DNA from: Pseudomonas baltica
GTDB lineage: Bacteria > Pseudomonadota > Gammaproteobacteria > Pseudomonadales > Pseudomonadaceae
DNA: 64,000 nucleotides
Reading direction: 5' to 3'
Assembly (NCBI RefSeq): GCF_031880315.1
Contig: NZ_CP134771.1
Coordinates: forward strand, 4,312,501 to 4,376,500
Shown: piece by piece, positions 1 to 12,208 of the stretch
How positions within the stretch are numbered: position 1 is the stretch's first letter
How the letters are laid out: every line of letters starts with the position of its first letter
The notes under the pieces: generated by a model
Databases searched by the model: none
What the model was told of the DNA's origin: nothing
The model's input: only the letters and a program-made list of their open reading frames with translations
Made by a program: the position numbers and the translations under genes

Positions 1-2419
<2,419 letters not shown>

Positions 2420-2579
2420 ATAACACCCAAGCAATTTGCGACTCGAAAGAGCATCAGATTGCGGTGACTGTGGAGATGACACGAACCGAAAGTTCGTCGA
2501 CTCTGAAGCGACACCCACAAATTATCACATACCCGATTCGCTGGAAGACCGCCCAAACGGTCTGCTGGCAAACAGAATT

Positions 2580-2697
2580 TCTTGACGACCATAGAGCATT
2601 GGAACCACCTGATCCCATCCCGAACTCAGCAGTGAAACGATGCATCGCCGATGGTAGTGTGGGGTTTCCCCATGTGAGAGTAGGTCATCGTCAAGAT
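2580..2697 (+). rRNA. 5S ribosomal RNA
   Basis: Typical pseudomonad 5S rRNA. The ends pair ('cttgacga' at the start with 'tcgtcaag' at the end) and the interior has the conserved 'ccatcccgaactcag' loop. It follows the 23S gene by about 160 bases, with no tRNA seen in that spacer. Ends are set by the pairing of helix I. Confidence 0.95.
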
Positions 2698-2706
2698 TGA
2701 ATTCCG

Positions 2707-2738
2707 AAACCCCCATCTGCGAAGGCAGGTGGGGGTTT
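2707..2738 (+). terminator. rRNA operon terminator
   Basis: A 14-bp stem (aaacccccatctgc / gcaggtgggggttt, one G-T pair) with a four-base loop, followed by 'tgtctttg'. It lies just after 5S rRNA, where the rrn operon must end. Confidence 0.85.
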
Positions 2739-2771
2739 TGTCTTTGTGGTGCTTGGCAAAGTCAAGATCAA

Positions 2772-2833
2772 GAGCTTCGCGGGCAAGCCTTGCTCCCACA
2801 GTTGTATGCCGTGCATACCGTGGGAGCAAAGCT
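2772..2833. repeat. REP-type palindromic element
   Basis: Contains 'gcgggcaagccttgctccca' and the inverted 'tgggagcaaagc', the core seen in the other REP-like elements of this window (about 13783 and 53906). It sits between the rrn terminator and recC. Confidence 0.65.
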
Positions 2834-2910
2834 GCCTTCCCACGGCCCGTTCTGTGGCACCAGCATGATAAAGTTCGTCCTTAGCCCTGCTCACCGCCAA
2901 GGAAGCCTGA

Positions 2911-5900
2911 ATGTCGTCTGCCACCCCCATCACTCCTGGCTTCATGATCGTCCACGGCAACCGTCTGGATGAACTGCGCGGTCTGGTGGTGAGCTGGATG
3001 CGACGCTATCCCCTGCGTCCGCTGGAAAGCGAAATCGCGCTGGTACAAAGCAACGGCATTGCCCAGTGGTTGAAGCTTGCCTTGGCCGAAGACCCGGCAG
3101 ACGACGATCTGGGCGGCTGCGGTATCGCTGCGGCAATAGAAGTACAACTGCCCGGCAGTTTCATGTGGCAGCTGTACCGAAAAGTCCTCGGCAAAGAGGA
3201 AATCCCCGCTACGTCGCTACTCGACAAGGCGCCCCTCACCTGGCGCCTGATGCGCCTGCTGCCACAGCTTATCGACCAACCCCACTTCGAACCGCTGCAA
3301 CGTTTCCTCACCGACGACACCGACCTGCGCAAGCGCTACCAACTGGCCGAGCGGCTCTCTGACCTGTTTGACCAGTACCAGGTCTACCGCGCCGATTGGT
3401 TGGAAGACTGGGCGGCCGGCCGCCACCAATTACGCAGTGTCCGCGGCGAAGCCAAGCCCTTGGCCGCTGCCAACTGCTGGCAGGCCGAACTTTGGCGGGC
3501 CCTGCTGCATGACGTCGGGGCCGAAGGCATGGCGCAAAGCCGCGCTGGCGTGCATCAACGCTTTATCGAACGCATCGACGCTCTTGAGCAAGCCCCAGCC
3601 GGCTTGCCGTCGCGAGTCATCGTCTTCGGTATTTCCTCGTTGCCGGCCCAGGCGCTGGAAGCGCTCGCCGGTTTGGCACGGTTCAGCCAAGTACTGCTGT
3701 GCGTACACAACCCATGCCGCCACCATTGGGCCGACATCGTTGCCGACAAAGACCTGCTGCGCCATCAATACCGTCGCCAAAGCCGCAAGCAAGGCACACC
3801 CCTGAGCATCGACGCCGGCGCCATGCATCAACACGCCCACCCGCTGCTAGCGGCCTGGGGCAAACAGGGCCGCGACTACATCAACCTGCTCGACAGTTAC
3901 GACCAGCCTGACAGCTACCGCGCAGCCTTTCGCGAAGGTCGCATCGACCTGTTCAGCGAATCGACCACGCACACACTGCTCAACCAGTTGCAGGATGACA
4001 TCCTCGAACTGCGCCCGCTGGCCGAAACCCGCAGCACTTGGCCCGCAGTGGACATCACCCAGGACCGGTCCATACGCTTCCATGTCGCCCACAGCGCCCA
4101 GCGTGAAGTCGAGATCCTGCACGACCAGTTGCTGGCTCGCTTCAGCGCCGATCCGACGCTGCGCCCACGCGACATCATCGTCATGGTCCCGGACATCGAC
4201 AGCTACGCCCCGCATATCCGCGCCGTGTTCGGTCAACTGCCCCGCGACGATCAACGCTTCATCCCCTTCACCCTCACCGACCAGGGCCAGCGCGGTCGCG
4301 ATCCGTTGCTGATCGCCCTCGAGCATTTGCTGAAACTGCCCGACAGCCGCTTCGCCGTAAGTGAGATCCTCGACCTGCTCGACGTGCCGGCCCTGCGCGC
4401 CCGCTTCGGCATCGCAGAGCGTGACTTGCCCACGCTGCACCGCTGGATCGAAGGCGCCGGCATCCGCTGGGGCCTCGACGCCCACCAGCGCGCCGGCCTC
4501 GGTCTGCCCCACGGCCTGGAGCAGAACAGCTGGCACTTCGGCCTGCGGCGCATGTTGCTGGGCTATGCCGTCGGTGCAGGTGAAGGCTGCGACGGCATCG
4601 AACCCTACGACGAGATTGGCGGCCTCGACGCGGCCCTGATCGGCCCTCTGGTGGCGCTGCTCGACGCGCTTGCCGTCGCTCACCAGCAACTCTCGCAGCC
4701 GGCATTGCCGAGCCAATGGGGCGAGCGCCTGCATGGCCTGCTGCAAGTGTTCTTCCAGGCCACCAGCGAACACGATGAATACCTGCTGGTGCAGCTCGAA
4801 GACCTGCGCGAAGCCTGGCTGCAGACCTGCGACAGCGTCAGCCTCGAAGAAGCGCTGCCCCTGACTGTGGTCCGCGAAGCCTGGCTGGCCGGTCTCGATG
4901 AAGGCCGCCTGTCCCAGCGCTTTTTGGCCGGTTCGGTAAATTTCTGCACGCTCATGCCGATGCGCGCCATTCCATTCAAGGTGGTGTGCCTGCTGGGCAT
5001 GAACGACGGCGACTACCCGCGCGCCCAGCCGCCGCTGGATTTCGACCTGATGGGCAGCGACTATCGCCCCGGCGACCGTTCGCGCCGTGAAGACGATCGC
5101 TACCTGTTGCTCGAAGCACTCCTCTCCGCCCGCGACCAGCTGTACATCAGCTGGGTCGGCCGCAGCATCCGCGACAACAGCGAGCGTCCGGCCTCGGTGC
5201 TCATCGGCCAACTGCGCGACCACCTCGCCAGCGGCTGGCGACTGGCCGAGTCCGAACAAAACGACCCTGACGCTTTGCTGCACGCCTTGACCCTCGAGCA
5301 CCCGCTGCAACCCTTCAGTGCTCGCTACTTTCACGAAGGCAATCAGCAGCTGTTCAGCTACGCCCGCGAATGGCAGCAACTGCACAACGCCTTACCACCG
5401 GGCGCAACCGCCACTGCCCTTGGCGCCTACACCCCCAGCGCAGCCCTGAGCATCGCCCAACTACAGGACTTTCTGCGTCATCCGGTCCGGCACTTCTACA
5501 GCCAACGTCTGAAGGTCTTCTTCGAAGCGGCCCAAGCTCCGTCGCCGGACGAAGAGCCCTTCAGCCTCGACGCCTTGCAGCGCTACACCCTCAGCGAAAG
5601 CCTGCTGGCCGCGGGCATGGCCAACGTCGACAGCGTCGACCTGGCCCTGCAGTCCCAGGCCCGACGCCTGCAAGGCAGCGGCCTGCTGCCGATGGCTGGT
5701 TTTGGTGCCTGTCTGCAAGCCGAACTGATCGAGCCCTTGCCCGATCTGCTCGCCCGCTATCGCGATTTGCGTGTGCTCTGGCCGATCACCCTGGAGAGCG
5801 CTCTGCCAATCACCTTCAGCCATCAAGGTGTAACGCTGGAAGGCTGGATCGGTGGCCTGCAACAGCGCGCCGACGGTGGCTTGCTCAGCGTTACCACCAT

Positions 5901-6378
5901 TGCCAATGCCATCGGTGGCACGCGCACGCGCAAATGGCACCGCATGATCCGCTGCTGGGTCGAGCACCTGAGCGCCTGCGCGGTCGGCCTGCCATTGACC
6001 ACGGCGCTGGTCGCCAGCGATGACACCCTGTTGCTCGAGCCACTGAGCGAGGACGCTGCCGCCGAACGCTTGCGCGACCTGCTCAGCGCCTGGCTCGTCG
6101 GTATGTCCGCGCCACTGCCGGTCGCGGTAAAGACCGCTTTCGCCTGGCTCGGCCAAAGCGACCCCGCCAAGGCCCACGCGGCAGCGGGCAAAGCTTACGA
6201 AGGCGACGGCATCACCTTCGATGGCGAGCGCCGCGAAAGCGTTGCCCTGGCACGGCAATTCCCCGACTTCGCCGCCATGCTCGCTGACGAAACCTTCAGC
6301 GGCTGGTGCGACACCCTGTATCGCCCACTGTTCGAAGCCCCTTGGCAATCCGTCGACGCCCAGGAGGCACAGGCATGA
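2911..6378 (+). CDS. recC: Exodeoxyribonuclease V subunit gamma (RecC)
   Basis: RecC is the non-catalytic subunit of RecBCD. It splits the duplex and reads the Chi-like sequence during double-strand-break repair and degradation of foreign linear DNA. The 1155-residue product is close to the family length (about 1120) and opens with the typical N-terminal region ('HGNRLDELRGLVVSWM'). The ATG is preceded by 'aagga' at 5-9 bases. Its stop overlaps the recB start as ATGA, so the subunits are probably translationally coupled. It is the first gene after the rrn operon. Confidence 0.93.
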   Translation: MSSATPITPGFMIVHGNRLDELRGLVVSWMRRYPLRPLESEIALVQSNGIAQWLKLALAEDPADDDLGGCGIAAAIEVQLPGSFMWQLYRKVLGKEEIPATSLLDKAPLTWRLMRLLPQLIDQPHFEPLQRFLTDDTDLRKRYQLAERLSDLFDQYQVYRADWLEDWAAGRHQLRSVRGEAKPLAAANCWQAELWRALLHDVGAEGMAQSRAGVHQRFIERIDALEQAPAGLPSRVIVFGISSLPAQALEALAGLARFSQVLLCVHNPCRHHWADIVADKDLLRHQYRRQSRKQGTPLSIDAGAMHQHAHPLLAAWGKQGRDYINLLDSYDQPDSYRAAFREGRIDLFSESTTHTLLNQLQDDILELRPLAETRSTWPAVDITQDRSIRFHVAHSAQREVEILHDQLLARFSADPTLRPRDIIVMVPDIDSYAPHIRAVFGQLPRDDQRFIPFTLTDQGQRGRDPLLIALEHLLKLPDSRFAVSEILDLLDVPALRARFGIAERDLPTLHRWIEGAGIRWGLDAHQRAGLGLPHGLEQNSWHFGLRRMLLGYAVGAGEGCDGIEPYDEIGGLDAALIGPLVALLDALAVAHQQLSQPALPSQWGERLHGLLQVFFQATSEHDEYLLVQLEDLREAWLQTCDSVSLEEALPLTVVREAWLAGLDEGRLSQRFLAGSVNFCTLMPMRAIPFKVVCLLGMNDGDYPRAQPPLDFDLMGSDYRPGDRSRREDDRYLLLEALLSARDQLYISWVGRSIRDNSERPASVLIGQLRDHLASGWRLAESEQNDPDALLHALTLEHPLQPFSARYFHEGNQQLFSYAREWQQLHNALPPGATATALGAYTPSAALSIAQLQDFLRHPVRHFYSQRLKVFFEAAQAPSPDEEPFSLDALQRYTLSESLLAAGMANVDSVDLALQSQARRLQGSGLLPMAGFGACLQAELIEPLPDLLARYRDLRVLWPITLESALPITFSHQGVTLEGWIGGLQQRADGGLLSVTTIANAIGGTRTRKWHRMIRCWVEHLSACAVGLPLTTALVASDDTLLLEPLSEDAAAERLRDLLSAWLVGMSAPLPVAVKTAFAWLGQSDPAKAHAAAGKAYEGDGITFDGERRESVALARQFPDFAAMLADETFSGWCDTLYRPLFEAPWQSVDAQEAQA

Positions 6379-9300
6379 CTCGATCCGCCCCCCTGGCCCT
6401 GACGTTCCCCCTGCGCGGCAGCCAACTCATCGAAGCCAGCGCCGGCACCGGCAAAACCTTTACCATCTCGGCGTTGTACCTGCGCCTGGTGCTGGGGCAC
6501 GGTGGCGAGCCCAGCGGTTTCGGCCGCGAACTGCTGCCGCCGCAAATCCTTGTGGTGACCTTCACCGATGCCGCCACCAAGGAGCTTCGCGACCGTATCC
6601 GCACCCGCCTGGCCGATGCCGCACGGTACTTTCGTGACGAAATCCCCAGCCCCGATGCGCTGATCGAGCAATTGCGCGACGACTATCCGCCCGAGCACTG
6701 GGCGGCCTGCGCCAACAAGCTCGACATCGCCGCGCAATGGATGGACGAAGCCGCCGTCTCGACCATCCATAGTTGGTGCCAGCGCATGCTGCGTGAGCAC
6801 GCCTTCGACAGCGGCAGCCTGTTTACCCAGACGCTCGAGACCGACCACAGCGAACTGCTCGGCGAAGTAGTGCGTGATTACTGGCGGCGCTTTTGCTACA
6901 GCCTCGAAGGCGACACTCTGACCTGGGTGCGCACGCACTGGAACAACCCGGCGGCGCTGCTGCCACGGGTACGCGCACTGTTCGGCACCCACAGCGCCAA
7001 CAATGACGGCCGCGAACCTGGGGAGATCATCGACACCAGCCTGCAGCAACGCCGCGCCGCCCTGGTCACGCTCAAGCAGCCTTGGACGCAATGGGCCCAA
7101 GAGCTCCTCGCCTTGTTCCACACCGGCGTCTCCTCCAAATCTGTGCACGGCAAATACATCCAGGCGCGCTTCTTCGAGCCCTGGTTCGAAAAGATCACCG
7201 CTTGGGCGACCAACGAAGATCAACACCACCTTGATATCGGTACCGGCTTCACTCGCCTGACGCGCGAAGGCGTGAGTGAAGCCTGGAAGACCGACCCGCC
7301 CGACCACCCGGCGCTCGACGCGATGCTCGATCTGCCCAGCCAGCTCGACGGCCTGCCCAGCCCCGATGCCGCCGTGCTGCAGCATGCCGCACATTGGATC
7401 GGCGAGCGCTTCGAAGCGGAGAAGCGCCGACGCGCCGAAATGGGTTTCGACGACATGCTGCTGCGCCTCGACGCAGCCCTGGGTGGCTCGTCCGGCGAGC
7501 GCCTGGCGAGCCTGATTCGCGAGCAGTTTCCGGTGGCGCTGATCGACGAATTCCAGGACACCGATCCGGTGCAGTACCGCATCTTCGAGCGCATCTACCA
7601 CATCGAGGCTAACGACCCGGCCACTGGCCTGTTCCTGATCGGCGATCCCAAGCAGGCGATCTACGCCTTTCGCGGCGCCGACATCCACACCTACCTGCGC
7701 GCACGCCAGGCCACCACCGGGCGGTTGCACACGCTGGGCAAGAACTTCCGTTCCAGCGCCGAGATGGTCGCGGCAGCCAACCATGTATTCGCCGCTGCCG
7801 AGCAGCGCGAGCCGGGGCGCGGAGCCTTCCTGTTCAAGGACGGCGCGCAGAACCCGGTGCCGTTTCTGCCGGTGGACGCCCAAGGTCGCAAAGAGACGCT
7901 ACGGATCGAAAACGTCGCCGTGCCGGCCGTGACGCTCTGGCAATTGCAAAGCGAGGCGCCGCTCTCTGGCGAGGTATATCGCACGCAAATGGCCGCCGTC
8001 TGCGCCAGTGAAATCGTCCGCCTGTTGATGGCCGGCCAGCACCAGAGCGGCGGTTTCGTCGCTACCGACGGCGCGCTGCGCGGCATCCGCCCGGCCGACA
8101 TTGCTATCCTGGTGCGCGACGGCAAGGAAGCCCAGGCCGTGCGTGGGCAACTGGCAGCGCGCGGGGTGCGCAGCGTGTATCTGTCCGACAAGGACTCAGT
8201 GTTCGCCGCCCAAGAGGCCCACGACCTGCTGGCCTGGCTCAAGGCCTGCGCCGAGCCGGATGCCGAGCGCCCGTTGCGCGCCGCCCTGGCCTGCATCACC
8301 CTCAACCTGCCGCTGACCGAACTCGAACAGTTCAACCAGGACGAACTGGCCTGGGAGGCGCGGGTCATGCAGTTCCGCGAATACCGTACGCTTTGGCGCA
8401 CCCAGGGCGTACTGCCGATGCTGCGGCGCCTGCTGCACGACTTCGCTTTGCCGCAGACCCTGATGCTGCGCAGTGACGGCGAGCGCGTACTGACCAACCT
8501 GCTGCACCTCAGCGAGCTGCTGCAACAGGCCGCCGGCGAACTGGATGGCGAGCAAGCGTTGATCCGTCATCTGGCCGAGCACCTGGCGCTGTCCGGGCAG
8601 GCCGGCGAAGAGCAGATCCTGCGCCTCGAAAGCGACGAGCAACTGGTCAAGGTGGTGACCATCCACAAATCCAAGGGCCTGGAATACCCGCTGGTCTTCC
8701 TGCCCTTTATCTGCTCGGCCAAACCGGTGGATGGCAAGCGTCTGCCGCTGGCTTATCACGACGAGCACGGCCTGGCCCACGTGACCCTCAGCCCGACGCC
8801 CGAGCAGATCGCCCTGGCCGACGACGAGCGCCTGGCTGAAGACCTGCGCCTGCTGTACGTCGCCTTGACCCGCGCGCAATACGCCTGCTGGCTGGGCATC
8901 GCCGACCTCAAGCGCGGCAATCACAAGGACTCGGTGCTGCACCGCGCCGCGCTGGGCTATCTGCTCGGAGGTGGCCAGCCGCTGGCGCAATCCACGGCTC
9001 TCAGCAGTTGGCTGCGCGACTTGCAACAGGGCTGCGCCAGCATCGCCTACCCGAGCCTGCCCGAAGCCGATGACCTGCACTTTATCGCGCCAGTCGATGA
9101 CGCCCCCTTGCGTGCCGAGCTCACGCCCACTCGCAAGGCCGCCGAGAACTGGTGGATCGCCTCCTACAGCGCACTGCGTATCAGCGACGACCCGCTCGCC
9201 GCACCTGACAGTGCCCAGGCGCAAAAACTCTACGACGATGAACGCCTCGATCCCCTGGCACCTCGCGAAGTACAGGCCAGCAGCGGCGATATCCATCGCT

Positions 9301-10064
9301 TCCCGCGCGGGCCCAACCCCGGCACCTTCCTCCACGGCCTGCTGGAGTGGGCCGGTACCGAAGGCTTCGGCCAGGTCGATCAAGACGCCATCCAGGACAG
9401 CGTCGCCCGGCGCTGCAACCGTCGAGACTGGAGCGGCTGGATCACGACCCTGGTGGACTGGCTGCAGGCCCTGATCGCTCAGCCCTTGCCACTGGCCGAA
9501 GGGCAACCGGGGTGCGCCCTCAAGGACCTCACCGAATACCAGATCGAGATGGAGTTCTGGTTCGCCAGTCACCGCGTCGATGTCAGCCGCCTAGACGCGC
9601 TGGTTCGCGAGCACACCCATAACGGTGCCTTGCGCGCGCCGGCTCAGGGCGCCTTGTTGAACGGCATGTTCAAGGGTTTCATTGACTTGACCTTCGAATA
9701 TCAGGGCCGCTATTACGTGGTCGATTACAAGTCCAACTGGCTCGGCCCGGACGAACAGGCCTACACCTGGGAAGCCATGGACCAGGCGATCCTTGATCAT
9801 CGCTACGACCTGCAATACGTGCTCTATCTGCTGGCCTTGCACCGCCAGCTCAAGGCGCGGCTGCCGGACTACGACTACGACCTGCATGTCGGCGGCGCGC
9901 TGTTCATCTTCCTGCGCGGCGTGCATGCGCCGAGCCAAGGCTGCTATTTCGCCCGCCCGGACAAGGCCCTCATCGAGCAGCTCGATGCGCAATTCCGCGG
10001 TGAGGCCGCACCGCGCCCGCCCGCCGCCCAACAAGGCGATCTGTTTCAAGGAGCCGGCGCATGA
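6375..10064 (+). CDS. recB: Exodeoxyribonuclease V subunit beta (RecB)
   Basis: RecB is the 3'-5' helicase and the nuclease of RecBCD. The 1229-residue product has Walker A (ASAGTGKT, residues 21-28), helicase motif II (LIDEFQDTDP), motif VI in 'LLYVALTRAQYACW', and a C-terminal nuclease domain with 'GFIDLTF' and 'VVDYKSNWLG', which hold the metal-binding Asp and catalytic Lys. The ATG at 6375 overlaps the recC stop and follows 'caggaggcacaggc', a good ribosome site. A longer upstream frame exists but lies inside recC. Confidence 0.94.
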   Translation: MTRSAPLALTFPLRGSQLIEASAGTGKTFTISALYLRLVLGHGGEPSGFGRELLPPQILVVTFTDAATKELRDRIRTRLADAARYFRDEIPSPDALIEQLRDDYPPEHWAACANKLDIAAQWMDEAAVSTIHSWCQRMLREHAFDSGSLFTQTLETDHSELLGEVVRDYWRRFCYSLEGDTLTWVRTHWNNPAALLPRVRALFGTHSANNDGREPGEIIDTSLQQRRAALVTLKQPWTQWAQELLALFHTGVSSKSVHGKYIQARFFEPWFEKITAWATNEDQHHLDIGTGFTRLTREGVSEAWKTDPPDHPALDAMLDLPSQLDGLPSPDAAVLQHAAHWIGERFEAEKRRRAEMGFDDMLLRLDAALGGSSGERLASLIREQFPVALIDEFQDTDPVQYRIFERIYHIEANDPATGLFLIGDPKQAIYAFRGADIHTYLRARQATTGRLHTLGKNFRSSAEMVAAANHVFAAAEQREPGRGAFLFKDGAQNPVPFLPVDAQGRKETLRIENVAVPAVTLWQLQSEAPLSGEVYRTQMAAVCASEIVRLLMAGQHQSGGFVATDGALRGIRPADIAILVRDGKEAQAVRGQLAARGVRSVYLSDKDSVFAAQEAHDLLAWLKACAEPDAERPLRAALACITLNLPLTELEQFNQDELAWEARVMQFREYRTLWRTQGVLPMLRRLLHDFALPQTLMLRSDGERVLTNLLHLSELLQQAAGELDGEQALIRHLAEHLALSGQAGEEQILRLESDEQLVKVVTIHKSKGLEYPLVFLPFICSAKPVDGKRLPLAYHDEHGLAHVTLSPTPEQIALADDERLAEDLRLLYVALTRAQYACWLGIADLKRGNHKDSVLHRAALGYLLGGGQPLAQSTALSSWLRDLQQGCASIAYPSLPEADDLHFIAPVDDAPLRAELTPTRKAAENWWIASYSALRISDDPLAAPDSAQAQKLYDDERLDPLAPREVQASSGDIHRFPRGPNPGTFLHGLLEWAGTEGFGQVDQDAIQDSVARRCNRRDWSGWITTLVDWLQALIAQPLPLAEGQPGCALKDLTEYQIEMEFWFASHRVDVSRLDALVREHTHNGALRAPAQGALLNGMFKGFIDLTFEYQGRYYVVDYKSNWLGPDEQAYTWEAMDQAILDHRYDLQYVLYLLALHRQLKARLPDYDYDLHVGGALFIFLRGVHAPSQGCYFARPDKALIEQLDAQFRGEAAPRPPAAQQGDLFQGAGA

Positions 10065-12151
10065 GCCGCACGTTCGATGACCTGTTACCGACGCCCCTGG
10101 ATGCCGAGAGCCTGGCGCGTTTGCAGCCGCTCACTGCGGGTGGCGATCTGCTGACGTTGCTCGAACGCTGGGTCGAGCGCGGTTGGCTGCGGGCGCTGGA
10201 CAAGGCCTTTGTGGCCTTCCTCGCCGAGCTCGACCCTCAGGGCGATCCGCTGGTGTTATTGGCGGCGGCGCTGACCAGCCACCAACTCGGTCACGGCCAT
10301 GTTTGCCTCGACCTGGGTGCCACCCTGGCCGAACCGGACTTCGCCCTGTCGCTGCCGCCCGAGGGCGATGCGCTGACCGGGCCGTTGCTGCTGCCCTCGC
10401 AATTGCTCGAACACCTGAGCCTGGAGGCGTGGCGCGAGACGCTGGCGGCCAGCGCGCTGGTCGAGCGCGCATCGCCTACCCCGGGCCACTCGACCACCGC
10501 CAATCAACGCCCACTGGTACTCGCCGGCCACCGCCTGTACCTGCGCCGCTACTGGGGTTACGAGCGCCGTATCGATCGCGCCCTGCGCCAGCGCCTGGCA
10601 CAAACCTCCAGTGCTCCAGCGGACCTCGCCGAACGCCTCGAGCAATTGTTCCCAGCGCAAAGCGAAGTGCCAGTGGACTGGCAGAAACTTGCCTGCGCCC
10701 TGGCCACCCGCAGCGCGTTCAGTATCGTCACTGGCGGCCCCGGCACCGGCAAGACCACCACCGTAGTGCGCCTGCTGGCGTTGCTGCAGGCGCCCGCGGT
10801 GCAAGCGGACAAACCCCTGCGTATCCGCCTCGCGGCGCCGACCGGCAAGGCAGCAGCACGCTTGACTGAATCGATCAGCGCCCAGGTCGCCACGCTCGAC
10901 GTCGACCCGGCCGTGCGCGCACGCATCCCCGTGGAAGTGACCACGGTGCACCGCCTGCTCGGCAGCCGCCCCGGCACGCGGCATTTTCGTCACCACGCCG
11001 GCAACTTGCTGCCGCTGGATGTGCTGGTGGTCGATGAAGCCTCGATGATCGACCTCGAGATGATGGCCAATCTGCTCGACGCCTTGCCAGCCCACGCGCG
11101 GCTGGTGCTGCTCGGCGACAAGGACCAGTTGGCGTCGGTAGAGGCGGGGGCGGTGCTGGGCGACCTGTGCCGCGACGCCGAGGCCGGCCGCTACAGCCCC
11201 GAGACCCGTGCCTGGCTGGAACAGGTAGGGCATGAGCGCTTGGATGGCAGCGAACTGCTGGCGGGCACCGCCAGCGAACACCCCTTGGCCCAGCAAGTGG
11301 TGATGCTGCGTTATTCGCGGCGCTTCGGCGAAGGCAGCGGCATCGGCCAACTGGCGCGGCAGGTCAATCGCCAGGCGCCGGAGCAGGCGCGGGCGCTACT
11401 GCAAAAGGGCGAGTTCAAGGATATCTACTCGCTGCAGCTCAAGGGCGAACAGGACCGGGCCCTGGAAAAACTGCTGCTCAACGGCCAGGCGGCGACAGGC
11501 CCCAAGGGCTATCGCCATTACCTCGGGCTTATCCACAGCCAACGCCCGGCTCCGACGCTGGATCTGCAAGCACCGCAGTGGGCGCTGTGGGCGCGAGCGG
11601 TGCTGAGTGCATTCGACGAGTTCCAGTTGCTGTGTGCGGTGCGCAAGGGCCCTTGGGGTGTGGAGCGCCTCAACCAGCGCGCGACCCAGGCGTTGTTCGC
11701 TGCAGGCTTGATCGAGAGCGATCAGCACTGGTACGAAGGCCGGCCGGTACTGATGACGCGCAACGACTATGGCCTGGGCTTGATGAACGGTGACATCGGC
11801 ATCGCCCTGCGCCTGCCCGAGGCACCCGGCTCGCAGCATTTGGTACTGCGGGTCGCCTTCGCACGCAACGATGGCGAAGGCGGCGTGCGCTTCGTGTTGC
11901 CGAGCCGGCTCAATGACGTCGAGACGGTGTACGCCATGACCGTGCACAAGTCCCAGGGCTCGGAATTCGCCCACACCGCGCTGATCCTGCCGGATGCGCT
12001 GAATCCGGTGTTGACCAAGGAGCTGATCTACACCGGCATTACCCGGGCAAAAAACTGGTTCACCCTGATCGAGCCGCGCAGGGGCGTGTTCGAAGCGGCA
12101 GTCAAGCGCAAGGTCAAACGCTTGAGCGGGTTGATGCTCGAAAGCTTGTAA
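10061..12151 (+). CDS. recD: Exodeoxyribonuclease V subunit alpha (RecD)
   Basis: RecD is the 5'-3' SF1B helicase of RecBCD. The 696-residue protein has an N-terminal domain of about 200 residues, Walker A (GGPGTGKT, 225-232), motif II (VVDEASMID) and the C-terminal motif 'AMTVHKSQGSEF' typical of RecD-like helicases. The start overlaps the recB stop as ATGA after 'caaggag'. It is somewhat longer than the E. coli protein (608). It is the last gene of the recCBD operon and is followed by a hairpin. Confidence 0.93.
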   Translation: MSRTFDDLLPTPLDAESLARLQPLTAGGDLLTLLERWVERGWLRALDKAFVAFLAELDPQGDPLVLLAAALTSHQLGHGHVCLDLGATLAEPDFALSLPPEGDALTGPLLLPSQLLEHLSLEAWRETLAASALVERASPTPGHSTTANQRPLVLAGHRLYLRRYWGYERRIDRALRQRLAQTSSAPADLAERLEQLFPAQSEVPVDWQKLACALATRSAFSIVTGGPGTGKTTTVVRLLALLQAPAVQADKPLRIRLAAPTGKAAARLTESISAQVATLDVDPAVRARIPVEVTTVHRLLGSRPGTRHFRHHAGNLLPLDVLVVDEASMIDLEMMANLLDALPAHARLVLLGDKDQLASVEAGAVLGDLCRDAEAGRYSPETRAWLEQVGHERLDGSELLAGTASEHPLAQQVVMLRYSRRFGEGSGIGQLARQVNRQAPEQARALLQKGEFKDIYSLQLKGEQDRALEKLLLNGQAATGPKGYRHYLGLIHSQRPAPTLDLQAPQWALWARAVLSAFDEFQLLCAVRKGPWGVERLNQRATQALFAAGLIESDQHWYEGRPVLMTRNDYGLGLMNGDIGIALRLPEAPGSQHLVLRVAFARNDGEGGVRFVLPSRLNDVETVYAMTVHKSQGSEFAHTALILPDALNPVLTKELIYTGITRAKNWFTLIEPRRGVFEAAVKRKVKRLSGLMLESL

Positions 12152-12158
12152 TGCCTGA

Positions 12159-12208
12159 TGATAGGGTGGGGCTTATGGCCTCTTCGCCGCCATAGACCCA
12201 CCCTATCA
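12159..12208. terminator. Shared hairpin between convergent recD and ABC transporter gene
   Basis: Perfect 12-bp inverted repeat (tgatagggtggg / cccaccctatca) with a second weaker stem inside. There is no strong T-run, so it may work as a bidirectional terminator or as an mRNA 3' stabiliser. The right arm contains the stop codon (12206-12208) of the gene on the minus strand. Confidence 0.55.

Noticed and set aside
3847..5385. A 512-codon minus-strand frame inside recC
   Set aside because: It mirrors the third-position GC bias of recC on the other strand; the composition is repetitive and no domain is recognisable. Similar long antisense frames in recB, recD and mmsA were dropped for the same reason.
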